Positions 36,339-47,217 of a stretch of DNA of 64,000 nucleotides are shown here, piece by piece (position 1 is the stretch's first letter; every line of letters begins with the position of its first letter). The translations under genes and the position numbers were made by a program. The notes beneath the pieces were generated by a model. It was not told the origin of the DNA. It was given only the letters and a program-made list of their open reading frames with translations, and did no database searches. The DNA is taken from assembly GCF_000429565.1 (NCBI RefSeq), contig NZ_AUCC01000008.1:1-64000 (forward strand). The letters run 5' to 3'. Origin of the DNA: Arsenophonus nasoniae DSM 15247 (GTDB lineage: Bacteria > Pseudomonadota > Gammaproteobacteria > Enterobacterales > Enterobacteriaceae).

Positions 36339-37739
36339 TAGAAGCCTTGGTGTATAGAAGAGAGTTTTATATTATTCACATTTTATTCATTCTGTTCTGT
36401 TCACAGCAAGATCTTCGCCCTCATTTGAGAAATTTACATCTCACTTTTAATATTTTTTACTTCTTTTTAATCAAGAAATAAACTGTTAATGGTTTAAAAT
36501 ACATAATAAGTTATTTTCACTGACTAAAAGTATGCTACCTAACAAAATCTGTCCTATAGATCCATTATTAAAAATATTAAGACATTTTAGCCTTTGGGTT
36601 AGTCATGATTTAAGTAAGCTTAAATTCTCAGCTTTCTCTGATATCAGCTATTTATTAATTTATCGATAGTAATTGTTACTACTGTAGGTAGCAAAATAGT
36701 AATAGTCTAATGTATTTTTTTATAATTAGGATATAAACGACCAAGACAAGATCGTATCATCGCTAATGAAAGATCATCGATAACCAAATTGCTGATTAAT
36801 AGATGTCTAATCGATTATATAGAAAACAGCCGACCGAAACATTTTATCATGTGTTTACATCAGTAAAGAGAAAAGTAACTACCAGGCGTATTTTCGGTAT
36901 TTCACGACAGGAATACAGACTGAGTGCCAAAGAATGCGATGAACAATATGAATCACAATATAATTTTAATTAATACTTCAGTAGTAAATATCTCTTTTGA
37001 CTTTGTATTAAAATCAATTAAAAAATTTTTCGTTAATATAATAAATAACCTTTTGAAAAACTTAGCGAATATAAATAATTATCAAAAAAGAAAAAATTCT
37101 ATTATTTTATTTATTAAATTTGAGCTCATATATTCATATAATTTTTCTTTGAATAAAACATCATTTAGACGCTAGAGAATCACAATTTTTCGGGATAATA
37201 AAATAACCATCCAAAATTTTTATCTAAAATGAGATAATCAGTAACTTTAAAAATTATTACTAAAATTATTCAAACTGTTAACAAAAGGCTTAAGAATAAC
37301 AAAAATCATTCAATTTTTATTGTTATAATAAACTAAATTACGCCATCGACTTATCTTACTTTTATACTAACCAGATATTATAATCTCTCACCACTATCGA
37401 TTCAAACATACTAAAATATTTTGTGATATTTGTTTTTAAAAATAGTCGCATACCATTATGTGTAGAAAAAATAACATAGAGTAAATTACAAATCAGTAAT
37501 CTTATTGTTAATTCATTGATAGTATTTAAAATCCTTAACTTTGTACAACTTCAAATTTTTATTATTTTTTCAAATCTACTAAAAATTTTTAAAACAAAGG
37601 TTATTTCTAAGACTAAAAGGTAACCCTTTAGATTATTCTAATAAAATTAACTATCTTAAATTTGTTGAATTTATAGAGATAACATCGGTCAAAAATCAGA
37701 TAAACTTATAAACAAACAATTCAAGAGTGACTGCAGCAA
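36339..37739. other. 1.4-kb AT-rich spacer before the waa operon
   Basis: No credible gene. Two short frames exist (36803-36973 and 36924-37175) but lack similarity or a supported start. The promoter of the waa operon must lie in the last part. I see no JUMPstart/ops motif (GGCGGTAG) there. The length suggests decayed DNA. Confidence 0.5.
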
Positions 37740-38810
37740 GTGGATAAACAATTTAAAAAAATTCTGATCATTAAAATGCGATTTCATGGAGATATGTTGT
37801 TGACAACACCGGTCATTAGCACACTCAAAAAAAATTATCCAGCCGCTAAAATTGATATTCTTCTCTATCAAGATACAATACCTATCTTGTCTGAAAATAA
37901 AGAAATTCATGCACTTTATGGCATAAAAAACAAAAAAAATAACAATATAGCCAAATTAGTTAATTTTATTATATTAATCAATAAATTAAGAAAAAATCAT
38001 TATGATTTAATTATAAATTTAGCCGATCAATGGATTGTGCCTTTTTTAGTAAGATGTATTCCTGCCAAGATAAAAATTTCTCATCAATTCAACCATAGAG
38101 ATACAAACTATTGGTCTGGAAGTTTTACACATATTGTTAAACCAACGGGAAAACATGTTGTTGAGCAAAATCTCTCTATATTAGAACCTCTTCAACTTAA
38201 TACTTTGTATTCCAGTACAACAATGGCTTACCAACCAACTGATTGGGAAAAAATTAATCATCAATTAATTTCTCTAGGTGTACATAGTAGTTATGTTGTT
38301 ATCCAACCAACAGCTAGACAAAAATTTAAGTGCTGGGATGATGAAAAATTTGCGGAAGTGATTGATAATCTACAATCTAGAGGATATCGAGTTATACTAA
38401 CATCAGGTCCCAGTAAAGATGATCTAACCTGTGTGGCTAATATTGCACAACAATGTCGTCAATCACCCGTTACAGAATTTGCAGGAAAAACAACATTTTC
38501 AGAATTAGGTGCTCTAATTAGTCATGCCGCTTTATTTATCGGTGTAGATTCAGCACCAATGCACATTGCGGCAGCATTAGAAACCCCAATTATTTGCTTA
38601 TTCGGTGCTACAGATCATCAATATTGGAAACCATGGAGTAAAAACGTTATTCAAATTTGGGCTGGCAATTATGAAAAAATGCCAGAACGACATGAGCGTG
38701 ATCGTAATAAAAAGTATCTATCAATAATTCCCGCTAAAGATATTATCGCCGCTACAAAAAAAATGTTACCAATGGATATACAAACCATTAAATCTGAGAT
38801 AGAGATATAA
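37740..38810 (+). CDS. waaQ: LPS heptosyltransferase III WaaQ
   Basis: A 356-residue family 9 glycosyltransferase that adds the branch heptose (HepIII) to HepII of the LPS core. KILIIKMRFHGDMLLTTPVI, the nucleotide-sugar region (FIGVDSAPMHIAAALETP) and GATDHQYWKPW are WaaQ-like. The start is GTG at 37740, the only one matching the family. It begins the waaQ-G-P gene set, with waaG 4 nt after the stop. Confidence 0.93.
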   Translation: MDKQFKKILIIKMRFHGDMLLTTPVISTLKKNYPAAKIDILLYQDTIPILSENKEIHALYGIKNKKNNNIAKLVNFIILINKLRKNHYDLIINLADQWIVPFLVRCIPAKIKISHQFNHRDTNYWSGSFTHIVKPTGKHVVEQNLSILEPLQLNTLYSSTTMAYQPTDWEKINHQLISLGVHSSYVVIQPTARQKFKCWDDEKFAEVIDNLQSRGYRVILTSGPSKDDLTCVANIAQQCRQSPVTEFAGKTTFSELGALISHAALFIGVDSAPMHIAAALETPIICLFGATDHQYWKPWSKNVIQIWAGNYEKMPERHERDRNKKYLSIIPAKDIIAATKKMLPMDIQTIKSEIEI

Positions 38811-38814
38811 CTCC

Positions 38815-39939
38815 ATGGAAATTGCATTTTTTTTATATAAATATTTCCCTTTTGGTGGACTACAAAGAGATTTCATCCAGATCCTTTCTGCTTGCCAAAA
38901 ACGCGGACATCAAATACGTGTTTACACAATGGTATGGGATGGTGAAATTCCTGCTCATATTAACGTTATCATCATCCCAGTTAAAGCACATACAAATCAT
39001 GGGCGTAATGAAGCATTCTATCATGAGGTCAAAATACATTTAACCCAACATCCTGCTGATGTTATTGTTGGTTTTAATAAAATGCCAGGATTAGATATTT
39101 ATTATGCAGCAGATGTTTGTTATGCAGAAAAAGTTGAAAAAGAAAAAGGCTTTTTTTATAAACTGACCAAACGGTACAAGCATTATATCGCTTATGAAAA
39201 AGCGGTCTTTGATGTAAACAGTCACACTAAATTATTAATGTTGACCCAACATCAAATTGATGACTTTAAAAAACATTACAAAACACCTGACGCACGTTTT
39301 TATCTGTTACCACCGGGCATTGATCTCAGTAGAAAATATGACCAGCAAATTGCTAACGCTAAACAGATATATCGTAAAAAAAATGCCATCTCCAAAGATC
39401 AATTTCTTTTATTGCAAGTTGGTTCAGATTTTAAACGTAAAGGTGTAGATAGAACACTTAAATCAATAGCTTCCTTGCCTAACAGCATAAAAAATAAAAC
39501 TATGTTAATGGTGGTAGGGCAAGACTCACCTACCCGCTATCAACGATTAGCAAAAAAACTGGCTATAGATAAGCAAGTTTTATTTTTTCATGGGCGTAAT
39601 GATATAGCCGAATTGATGGCTGCTGCTGATGTATTAATTCATCCTGCCTATCAAGAAGCTGCCGGCATAGTATTAATCGAAGCTATTGCAGCGGGTTTAC
39701 CCGTCATTACAACCGAGATTTGTGGCTATGCGCCCTATATCAAACACGCCGATTGTGGCATAGTAATAAATGAACCTTATAGACAAAAAAATCTTAATAA
39801 TGCTTTGGCGACAAGTTTAGCTAATGAGTCTCTATTAAATCAATGGGCGAAATCTGCACGCCACTTTGCTGATACTCAAGACTTATATAGTTTGCCTGAA
39901 AAAGCTGCAGATATTATTTTGGGATGCCAGCATGCTTGA
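38815..39939 (+). CDS. waaG: LPS core glucosyltransferase I WaaG
   Basis: A 374-residue GT-B (family 4) enzyme adding the first outer-core glucose to HepII. The N-terminus [17 protein letters not shown], the middle [20 protein letters not shown] and the donor motif [20 protein letters not shown] (E-x7-E) match WaaG. Length equals E. coli (374). It overlaps waaP by 8 nt. Confidence 0.96.
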   Translation: MEIAFFLYKYFPFGGLQRDFIQILSACQKRGHQIRVYTMVWDGEIPAHINVIIIPVKAHTNHGRNEAFYHEVKIHLTQHPADVIVGFNKMPGLDIYYAADVCYAEKVEKEKGFFYKLTKRYKHYIAYEKAVFDVNSHTKLLMLTQHQIDDFKKHYKTPDARFYLLPPGIDLSRKYDQQIANAKQIYRKKNAISKDQFLLLQVGSDFKRKGVDRTLKSIASLPNSIKNKTMLMVVGQDSPTRYQRLAKKLAIDKQVLFFHGRNDIAELMAAADVLIHPAYQEAAGIVLIEAIAAGLPVITTEICGYAPYIKHADCGIVINEPYRQKNLNNALATSLANESLLNQWAKSARHFADTQDLYSLPEKAADIILGCQHA

Positions 39940-40729
39940 ACTGAAACAACCTTTTAAAAACTTATGGCAAGATAAAGATCCTTTTATTGAAATAGAAAAA
40001 TTAGATGGTAAAATTTTTCGTCAATTAGAGACACGCAAAACATTATGCTTTACGCTTAATGCAAAGAGTTATTTTCTCAAAATTCATTATGGCACTACGT
40101 TAAAAGAAATACTAAAAAACCTATTTTCTTTACGAACACCAGTATTAGGCGCCGATAGAGAATGGAAAGCCATTCATCGTTTAACTGAGGCCGGCATTAA
40201 TACGATGCATGGTAAAGCTTTCGGCCAAAAAGGAATTAATCCTTTATGCCGTAAGTCATTCATTATTACCGAAGCGCTTATTCCAACCATTAGCTTAGAA
40301 GAGTACTGCGTAAATTGGAAAAATTCAGCCCCAAAATTTAGTACTAAAAAAACATTAATTTGTCGAATGGCTGAAATAGTGCGTAAAATGCATGCATGTG
40401 GTGTCAATCATCGCGATTGCTATATTTGCCATTTTTTATTACATTTGCCTTTTGACGGCGATGAAAAAAAATTAAAAATTTCAATCATTGACTTACATCG
40501 CGCCCAAATACGGCAACGTGTACCAAAACGTTGGAAAGATAAGGATTTGATTGGGTTATATTTTTCTTCACTAAATATTGGGTTAACCCAACGAGATATT
40601 TTTCGTTTTATGCAAATTTATTTTTGTGATAGTTTAAGAAATATCCTCAATAATGAACAAAAATTAATATTCAGCGCTAATATTAAAGCAGAAAAAATAA
40701 AAGAAAGAACCGTTAGGAGAGGACTATAA
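39932..40729 (+). CDS. waaP: LPS core heptose I kinase WaaP
   Basis: A 265-residue kinase phosphorylating HepI, needed for outer-membrane stability. The kinase-like catalytic loop is [13 protein letters not shown] (Asp near residue 166), and [10 protein letters not shown] is the metal-binding part. The ATG at 39932 matches the family start ([12 protein letters not shown]); the longer frame from 39866 overlaps waaG and is rejected. Length equals E. coli WaaP (265). Confidence 0.95.
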   Translation: MLELKQPFKNLWQDKDPFIEIEKLDGKIFRQLETRKTLCFTLNAKSYFLKIHYGTTLKEILKNLFSLRTPVLGADREWKAIHRLTEAGINTMHGKAFGQKGINPLCRKSFIITEALIPTISLEEYCVNWKNSAPKFSTKKTLICRMAEIVRKMHACGVNHRDCYICHFLLHLPFDGDEKKLKISIIDLHRAQIRQRVPKRWKDKDLIGLYFSSLNIGLTQRDIFRFMQIYFCDSLRNILNNEQKLIFSANIKAEKIKERTVRRGL

Positions 40730-40779
40730 CTCTAAACGTTTTGTTTTTATAAAAGATTCTATAAAGATGGGTATAGTAC

Positions 40780-41823
40780 ATGTATTTTGACAAGCACAAA
40801 GTTATTACACAAAAACTCTGCTTAACGCAAAATATGCATGCTGATTGTCACCCTAAATTCCATATTGCATATGGAGTAGATAAAAATTTTTTATACGGTT
40901 GCGGAATTTCAATAACATCAATTGCGCTACATAATTCTGATATTAATTACTGTTTCCATATATTTACCGATTATTTTGATCATGAGCAAGAAGCGCTATT
41001 CGACACCCTTGCACGGCAATATAAAATTGAAATAAATATTTATTTAGTTAACGATCAAAGCTTAAAATCATTGCCCAGCACTAGAAACTGGTCCTATGCC
41101 ACCTACTTTAGATTCATCATTGCGGACTATTTTACAAATAAAATAGACAAAATTTTATACTTAGATGCAGATATCATATGTAATAATAATTTAGATAGAT
41201 TACAGAAAATTCAATTCAATAATAATGAAATTGCTGCAGTTGTAACAGAAAAAGATGAAAAATGGTGGCAAAAAAGAGCATCCGAATTAGAAGTGGCAAA
41301 TATTTCACAAGGATATTTTAATGCTGGATTTTTACTCATTAATCTTATTCGCTGGGCAGAAGAAGACATTTCAACACAGGCAATGCAACTGCTTAAAAAT
41401 AATGCGTTAAGAAATAAACTCTCTTTTCTAGACCAAGATGTTTTAAATATTCTGTTAACAAATAAAGTAATCTATTTGGCAAAAAAATATAATACTCAAT
41501 ACAGTATAAATTATGGTCTGCAAAGTGTTAAACATGATACTTTTGCTCTTGATACTATTTTTATTCACTATATTGGCTCGACCAAGCCATGGCATGAATG
41601 GGCTATATCTCCCTTTTCACAACCCTTTATAAAAGCAAAAAATGCCTCTCCCTGGCAAAATAAACCGCTATTAAAAGCAGAAAGCGCACATCTTTTAAGA
41701 TATTGCGCTAAACATAAATTCAAACAAAAAAAATACCACGAAGGTTTAAAGAATTATACGCACTACTATTTAGCAAAATTTAGAATTCTCTTTAAAAGAG
41801 TTAAAGGGCTATGTTTATCATGA
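40780..41823 (+). CDS. LPS core family 8 glycosyltransferase (first copy)
   Basis: A 347-residue GT8 hexosyltransferase of the WaaI/WaaO/WaaR/WaaJ group. The N-terminus FHIAYGVDKNFLYGCGISI, the DxD metal motif LYLDADIICN (about residue 128) and the C-terminal HYIGSTKPWHEW are typical. It adds glucose or galactose to the outer core. Acceptor and sugar cannot be set without structural data. The next gene is a paralogue that overlaps its 3' end. Confidence 0.9.
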   Translation: MYFDKHKVITQKLCLTQNMHADCHPKFHIAYGVDKNFLYGCGISITSIALHNSDINYCFHIFTDYFDHEQEALFDTLARQYKIEINIYLVNDQSLKSLPSTRNWSYATYFRFIIADYFTNKIDKILYLDADIICNNNLDRLQKIQFNNNEIAAVVTEKDEKWWQKRASELEVANISQGYFNAGFLLINLIRWAEEDISTQAMQLLKNNALRNKLSFLDQDVLNILLTNKVIYLAKKYNTQYSINYGLQSVKHDTFALDTIFIHYIGSTKPWHEWAISPFSQPFIKAKNASPWQNKPLLKAESAHLLRYCAKHKFKQKKYHEGLKNYTHYYLAKFRILFKRVKGLCLS

Positions 41824-42824
41824 GGCATTTTATAAAACAAAAATTTAATATTGCAGGGGAAAAAAAGCTTACTGAAAATAATAAAAATTTTAACATTGCT
41901 TATGGTGTCGATAAAAATTTTCTACTTGGTGCAGCGATATCAATTAATTCCGTATTAATTAATAATACTGATACAGATTTCAATTTTCATCTATTCACTG
42001 ATTATATTGATGACGGGTATATACAACGTTTTCAAACAATGATAGCAAAATATAATTCTAATATAATTATCTACCTATTAGATGCTGCAGAATTAAAACA
42101 ACTATCAACCTCAGACTTCTGGTCTTACGCCACCTATTTTAGGCTAATCGCTTTTGAATATTTGAGTACTAACATACACGCTATTTTATATCTAGATGCT
42201 GATGTTATTTGCAAAGGCAGCCTAAAAGAAATATTTCAGCTAAATTTAGCTGATTCTTTTGCCGCTGTTGTACTCGATGTTGATAGCATGCAGCAATCAA
42301 GTGCTACTCGACTAAATTTAGCCGATTTAAATGGCAAATATTTTAATGCCGGCGTAATCTATGTGAATTTACAGAAATGGATCGAAAATGATTTTTCCAA
42401 AAAATCATTGGAGCTGGTACGAGGAAAAACAAATTTCGGTAAATTAAAATATCTCGATCAAGATGCCCTAAATATATTATTTCAGACGCAAAATATCTAT
42501 TTATCTCGCGATTATAACTGTATATATAAGTTGAAAAATGAATTGGCTTATCACGATTTGTCCAAATACAAAAATACCATTACAGATAGCACCATTCTTA
42601 TCCACTATACTGGCGTTACAAAACCCTGGCATACTTGGGGTATTAATTACCCTGCCAGTCAATTTTTTTTCAATTCATATATTCACTCACCGTGGAAAGA
42701 TCAGCCATTAAAAATGGCAGAAAAGAGAACGGAGCTGCAAGAGAAATACAAGCATCTATTTTTACAACATAAATATATGCAAGGTTTCTTATGCTTAATT
42801 AAATATAAACTATTAAAAAAATAA
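41811..42824 (+). CDS. LPS core family 8 glycosyltransferase (second copy)
   Basis: A 337-residue GT8 paralogue of the previous gene (FNIAYGVDKNFLLGAAISI; DxD in LYLDADVICK; HYTGVTKPWHTW). The start may be ATG 41811 or ATG 41820; the latter gives the ATGA overlap usual for coupled genes. Tandem copies are common in outer-core clusters, each making one linkage. A terminator follows. Confidence 0.9.
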   Translation: MFIMRHFIKQKFNIAGEKKLTENNKNFNIAYGVDKNFLLGAAISINSVLINNTDTDFNFHLFTDYIDDGYIQRFQTMIAKYNSNIIIYLLDAAELKQLSTSDFWSYATYFRLIAFEYLSTNIHAILYLDADVICKGSLKEIFQLNLADSFAAVVLDVDSMQQSSATRLNLADLNGKYFNAGVIYVNLQKWIENDFSKKSLELVRGKTNFGKLKYLDQDALNILFQTQNIYLSRDYNCIYKLKNELAYHDLSKYKNTITDSTILIHYTGVTKPWHTWGINYPASQFFFNSYIHSPWKDQPLKMAEKRTELQEKYKHLFLQHKYMQGFLCLIKYKLLKK

Positions 42825-42828
42825 TCTT

Positions 42829-42853
42829 AAAGCACCTCATAGATAGGTGCTTT
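42829..42853. terminator. Bidirectional terminator GT8/waaL
   Basis: AAAGCACCT (42829-42837) pairs with AGGTGCTTT (42845-42853), 7-nt loop, between convergent genes. Short A and T runs flank both sides. Confidence 0.75.
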
Positions 42854-42860
42854 AGTTTAG

Positions 42861-44075
42861 CTAATTAATCAATTTTTCATCACTATTCAGTGCTAATGCT
42901 ATTCCTATTATAATAGCCATATTTGAAACATTTACCGTTTCAAATAAACCTCTGACAATTATATCGCCAATGAATATTAACATCAGGATCAAAAAACCGT
43001 CTTTTACCGTATTATTACGATATCCATTAAATAAGTGTATAAAAATCGAAACAAAAAGATAGAGGATAGCTATTAGTCCAAATATTCCAGCGGCAAACCA
43101 AATTGACAAAACTGTATTATGAGGCCCAATCGATTGTTTAAAAATCCAGTCAGGATAATCGATTACTCTTTCATTATAAATTTTATAAAATAATTGCTCG
43201 CCATAGCCATAACCTGTTATTGGATTCTCTTTAATAAGAACTAAGGCTGAATCCTGAGTACCATTACTATATCGATGACTGCTATTTGTCTGTCCTAATT
43301 TATAAAATAATTTATCAAACTGACCTTGATTAATCATTGCCAAATAGGATAACAAGACACCTATGCCAATAACAGCAAGGCTGGGTAACTTAATCTGTTT
43401 TTTTACTACACACCAGATAAAAAATATTACCGCAATCGATAACCAAGTACCTCGTTGTAATGTCCCGATTGTAATAGCAACAAAAGTAACCGAAAGCAAG
43501 AAAAATAAGATTTTATTTTTAACGCCTTTATAAAACCAAAAAGAGAGTAAAGCGGGTAGAATGAAAATTAACCAATCGGAAATATATCGATGTTCAAATG
43601 CTGATAACGGCAGGATGCCCTGATGATATTCGTCAATATATTGCAGAATTTCCTTAATGGCTAATGGCAAAATAGATAAAATTAAAGAAAAAATCAATAG
43701 CTTGGTTATATGCTCTTTTTTCTCTTGATAGAGCACGATAGCAATCGCTACTGAGGTAATAAATAATTTTTCAATAACACCTTTATTAATAGCTTTTAAT
43801 GAAATGTTAATATCTTTAGAGATAATTAATGAATAAAGCATTGCTATAACAAAAAACACTAAAGACAAAAATAAATTATTCTTAAATATACTGAAAACGC
43901 GCTTTCTATCTTTAATTAAATAGATAATCGCAGTAAAGTAAATTAATCCTGCTAAGCCATGCTTATAACGCGTAACACCATCGAGAAAATAAATAGCAAT
44001 AAAAAAAAATACTACCCCTAAATTCCAATAAGAGCAGTAATTAAATCGTTTATTAATTATAGGGATAACCTTCAT
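42861..44075 (-). CDS. waaL: O-antigen ligase WaaL
   Basis: A 404-residue polytopic inner-membrane protein with about 12 hydrophobic segments and the Wzy_C-type periplasmic loop (NPITGYGYGEQLFY ... IGPHNTVLSIWFAAGIFG, with the conserved His in PHN). It joins O-antigen to the lipid A core. The ATG at 44075 is chosen because TGGAG lies 5 nt before it; the frame extends to 44129. Its presence agrees with the O-antigen cluster at the right end of the window. Confidence 0.88.
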   Translation of the reverse strand: MKVIPIINKRFNYCSYWNLGVVFFFIAIYFLDGVTRYKHGLAGLIYFTAIIYLIKDRKRVFSIFKNNLFLSLVFFVIAMLYSLIISKDINISLKAINKGVIEKLFITSVAIAIVLYQEKKEHITKLLIFSLILSILPLAIKEILQYIDEYHQGILPLSAFEHRYISDWLIFILPALLSFWFYKGVKNKILFFLLSVTFVAITIGTLQRGTWLSIAVIFFIWCVVKKQIKLPSLAVIGIGVLLSYLAMINQGQFDKLFYKLGQTNSSHRYSNGTQDSALVLIKENPITGYGYGEQLFYKIYNERVIDYPDWIFKQSIGPHNTVLSIWFAAGIFGLIAILYLFVSIFIHLFNGYRNNTVKDGFLILMLIFIGDIIVRGLFETVNVSNMAIIIGIALALNSDEKLIN

Positions 44076-44181
44076 TTCTACTCCAGATAACACATTAATG
44101 CATTCTATTCTATCGACTAAGCAACACAATATACAGTAGTATGTATTAAGATTAACGACTAGTTACATAATTAAGGAAACT

Positions 44182-44991
44182 ATGCCAGAACTACCTGAAG
44201 TTGAAACCAGCCGACGTGGAATTGAACCCTATTTGGTTGGTAATAAAATACAATATAGCATAGTACGCAATAGTCAATTACGCTGGCCGGTAGCGACAGA
44301 AATTTTACATATCGCCAACGAATCAGTCTTAAGTGTTAAACGGCGTGCTAAATACTTACTCATCCAACTCCAGCATGGCTGGATAATTATTCACTTAGGT
44401 ATGTCAGGTAGTATACGCATTTTAGCCAAAGAGCAATTAGCCGAAAAACACGATCATATCGACTTGGTTCTAGCCGATGGCAAAACATTGCGTTATACCG
44501 ATCCCAGACGTTTTGGCGCCTGGTTATGGACTAATGACCTGGATAATTGTCCGGTTCTTTTCCATTTAGGACCGGAACCCCTTTCTACCGACTTTAATGC
44601 AGATTATCTTTACCAACGAGCAAAAAATAAAAAAACCGCCATCAAGCCTTGGTTAATGGATAATAAGATAGTGGTTGGAGTGGGTAATATTTATGCCAAT
44701 GAAGCGCTATTTGCAGCCAAAATTCTGCCAACCAGGGCCGCCCATTCACTAACAAGAAAAGAGATAGATAATTTAGTTATCCAGATCAAACAGATACTTC
44801 AGTGTTCAATAAAGCAAGGTGGGATAACATTGAAAGATTTTTTACAGTCAGATGGAAAACCAGGTTATTTTGCTCAACAGCTGTTTGTTTATGGTAAAAA
44901 AGGTGAAGCTTGTTCACACTGCGGTCAACTGATTGAATCAATAAAACTAGGGCAACGCAGTACTTTTTTCTGCTATAACTGCCAAAAATAA
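44182..44991 (+). CDS. mutM: Formamidopyrimidine-DNA glycosylase MutM
   Basis: A 269-residue base-excision repair enzyme removing 8-oxoguanine. It starts [16 protein letters not shown], with the catalytic Pro2 and Glu3, has [12 protein letters not shown] and ends in the zinc finger (CSHC ... CYNC). Length equals E. coli (269). It is convergent with coaD with a 19-nt gap. Confidence 0.97.
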   Translation: MPELPEVETSRRGIEPYLVGNKIQYSIVRNSQLRWPVATEILHIANESVLSVKRRAKYLLIQLQHGWIIIHLGMSGSIRILAKEQLAEKHDHIDLVLADGKTLRYTDPRRFGAWLWTNDLDNCPVLFHLGPEPLSTDFNADYLYQRAKNKKTAIKPWLMDNKIVVGVGNIYANEALFAAKILPTRAAHSLTRKEIDNLVIQIKQILQCSIKQGGITLKDFLQSDGKPGYFAQQLFVYGKKGEACSHCGQLIESIKLGQRSTFFCYNCQK

Positions 44992-45010
44992 TCTTAAGTG
45001 TAATTCGTTT

Positions 45011-45795
<785 letters not shown>

Positions 45796-47073
45796 ATGTT
45801 ATTACGTCTATATCAAATACTTATTTACGTTATTCAACCTATTATTTGGTTACGTTTATTATGGCGTAGTCGCAAATCCCCCGCTTATCGCAAACGTTGG
45901 AGTGAACGATATGGCTTTTGTAATGGTAAGGTAATTCCCGGCGGGATATTATTACATTCTGTTTCAGTAGGAGAAACGTTAGCAGCTGTTCCGTTAGTTA
46001 GAGCATTACGCCATCATTATCCAACACTACCAATTACCGTTACTACCATGACCCCAACTGGTTCAGAACGTGTTTTATCAGCATTTGGTGATGATGTTCA
46101 ACATGTATATTTACCCTATGATTTAGCGGGTTCTGTACGCCGTTTTCTTAATCATGCCGATCCTAAATTAACCATTATTATGGAAACAGAACTATGGCCA
46201 AATCTTATTCTTCAATTAAAACAACGTAAAATTCCATTAATTATTGCTAACGCCCGTCTATCTGAACGTTCAGCGGCACGTTATCAAAAATTGGGTTATT
46301 TTATCGAAAAGCTATTGCAAAAAATCACCTTAATTGCGGCACAAAACCAAGAAGATGGCGAACGTTTTATTAAGCTGGGTTTAGCAAGAAAAAATTTGTA
46401 TGTTACAGGTAGTCTAAAGTTTGATATTTCTGTCACCCCGGAATTAGCCGTAAAAGCTATAACATTACGTCGACAATGGGCTCCTCATCGTCCAGTTTGG
46501 ATTGCTACCAGTACTCATGAAGGAGAAGAGTCAATTATTTTACAGGCTCATACTAAACTATTAAGACAATTTCCCGACTTATTACTGATTCTTGTTCCTC
46601 GCCATCCGGAACGCTTTGCAAAGGCAAAAGAGTTAACCCAAAAAGCTAAATTTCGCTATATTTGCCGTAGTGAAAACCTCGTTCCTAATACGGATACTCA
46701 AGTTATTATTGGCGATACCATGGGTGAACTCATGTTACTCTATGGTATTGCAGATCTCGCTTTTGTTGGAGGTAGTTTAGTCAAAAAAGGTGGGCATAAT
46801 CCTTTAGAGGCAGCCGCACATGCTCTGCCGGTTTTAATGGGACCTTACACTTTCAATTTTAAAGATATTTGTACCAAACTAAAACAAGCAGATGGCCTTA
46901 TTACAGTTAATGATAGTAAATCCTTAATTCTTACTGTTTCTCATTTGCTTAAGGATGAAGATTACCGTCTATATCATGGTCGTCAAGCAGCAGAAGTTTT
47001 ACATGAGAATCAAGGGGCATTGCAAAAATTACTTAAGCTACTGGAACCCTACCTGCCACCAGTAACCCATTAA
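45796..47073 (+). CDS. waaA: Kdo transferase WaaA
   Basis: A 425-residue family 30 glycosyltransferase that adds two Kdo residues to lipid IVA, an essential step. LHSVSVGETLAAVPLVRALR, IMETELWPNLI, TGSLKFDISVTPEL and GGSLVKKGGHNPLEAAAH are diagnostic. The frame opens at 45748, but the ATG at 45796 gives the exact E. coli length (425). An N-terminal hydrophobic segment anchors it to the membrane. Confidence 0.97.
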   Translation: MLLRLYQILIYVIQPIIWLRLLWRSRKSPAYRKRWSERYGFCNGKVIPGGILLHSVSVGETLAAVPLVRALRHHYPTLPITVTTMTPTGSERVLSAFGDDVQHVYLPYDLAGSVRRFLNHADPKLTIIMETELWPNLILQLKQRKIPLIIANARLSERSAARYQKLGYFIEKLLQKITLIAAQNQEDGERFIKLGLARKNLYVTGSLKFDISVTPELAVKAITLRRQWAPHRPVWIATSTHEGEESIILQAHTKLLRQFPDLLLILVPRHPERFAKAKELTQKAKFRYICRSENLVPNTDTQVIIGDTMGELMLLYGIADLAFVGGSLVKKGGHNPLEAAAHALPVLMGPYTFNFKDICTKLKQADGLITVNDSKSLILTVSHLLKDEDYRLYHGRQAAEVLHENQGALQKLLKLLEPYLPPVTH

Positions 47074-47217
47074 ATACGAGTATCATTAATATATTGAATA
47101 TCGCTCAATCCCATAGCGAAATAGCGTTTATGATAACTAACTAAACAGTAATAACTTAATAAATACTACATATTTTATTTTTTCTTTATTATAGTGTTAC
47201 TGGTTTAATCCAAATAA

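Noticed and set aside
36803-36973. 56-residue frame starting MSNRLYRKQPTETFYHVFTS
   Set aside because: No ribosome site and no recognisable family; could be a gene scrap but cannot be supported.
36924-37175. 83-residue Ile/Asn/Lys-rich frame
   Set aside because: Composition is that of random AT-rich DNA and no start signal is present.
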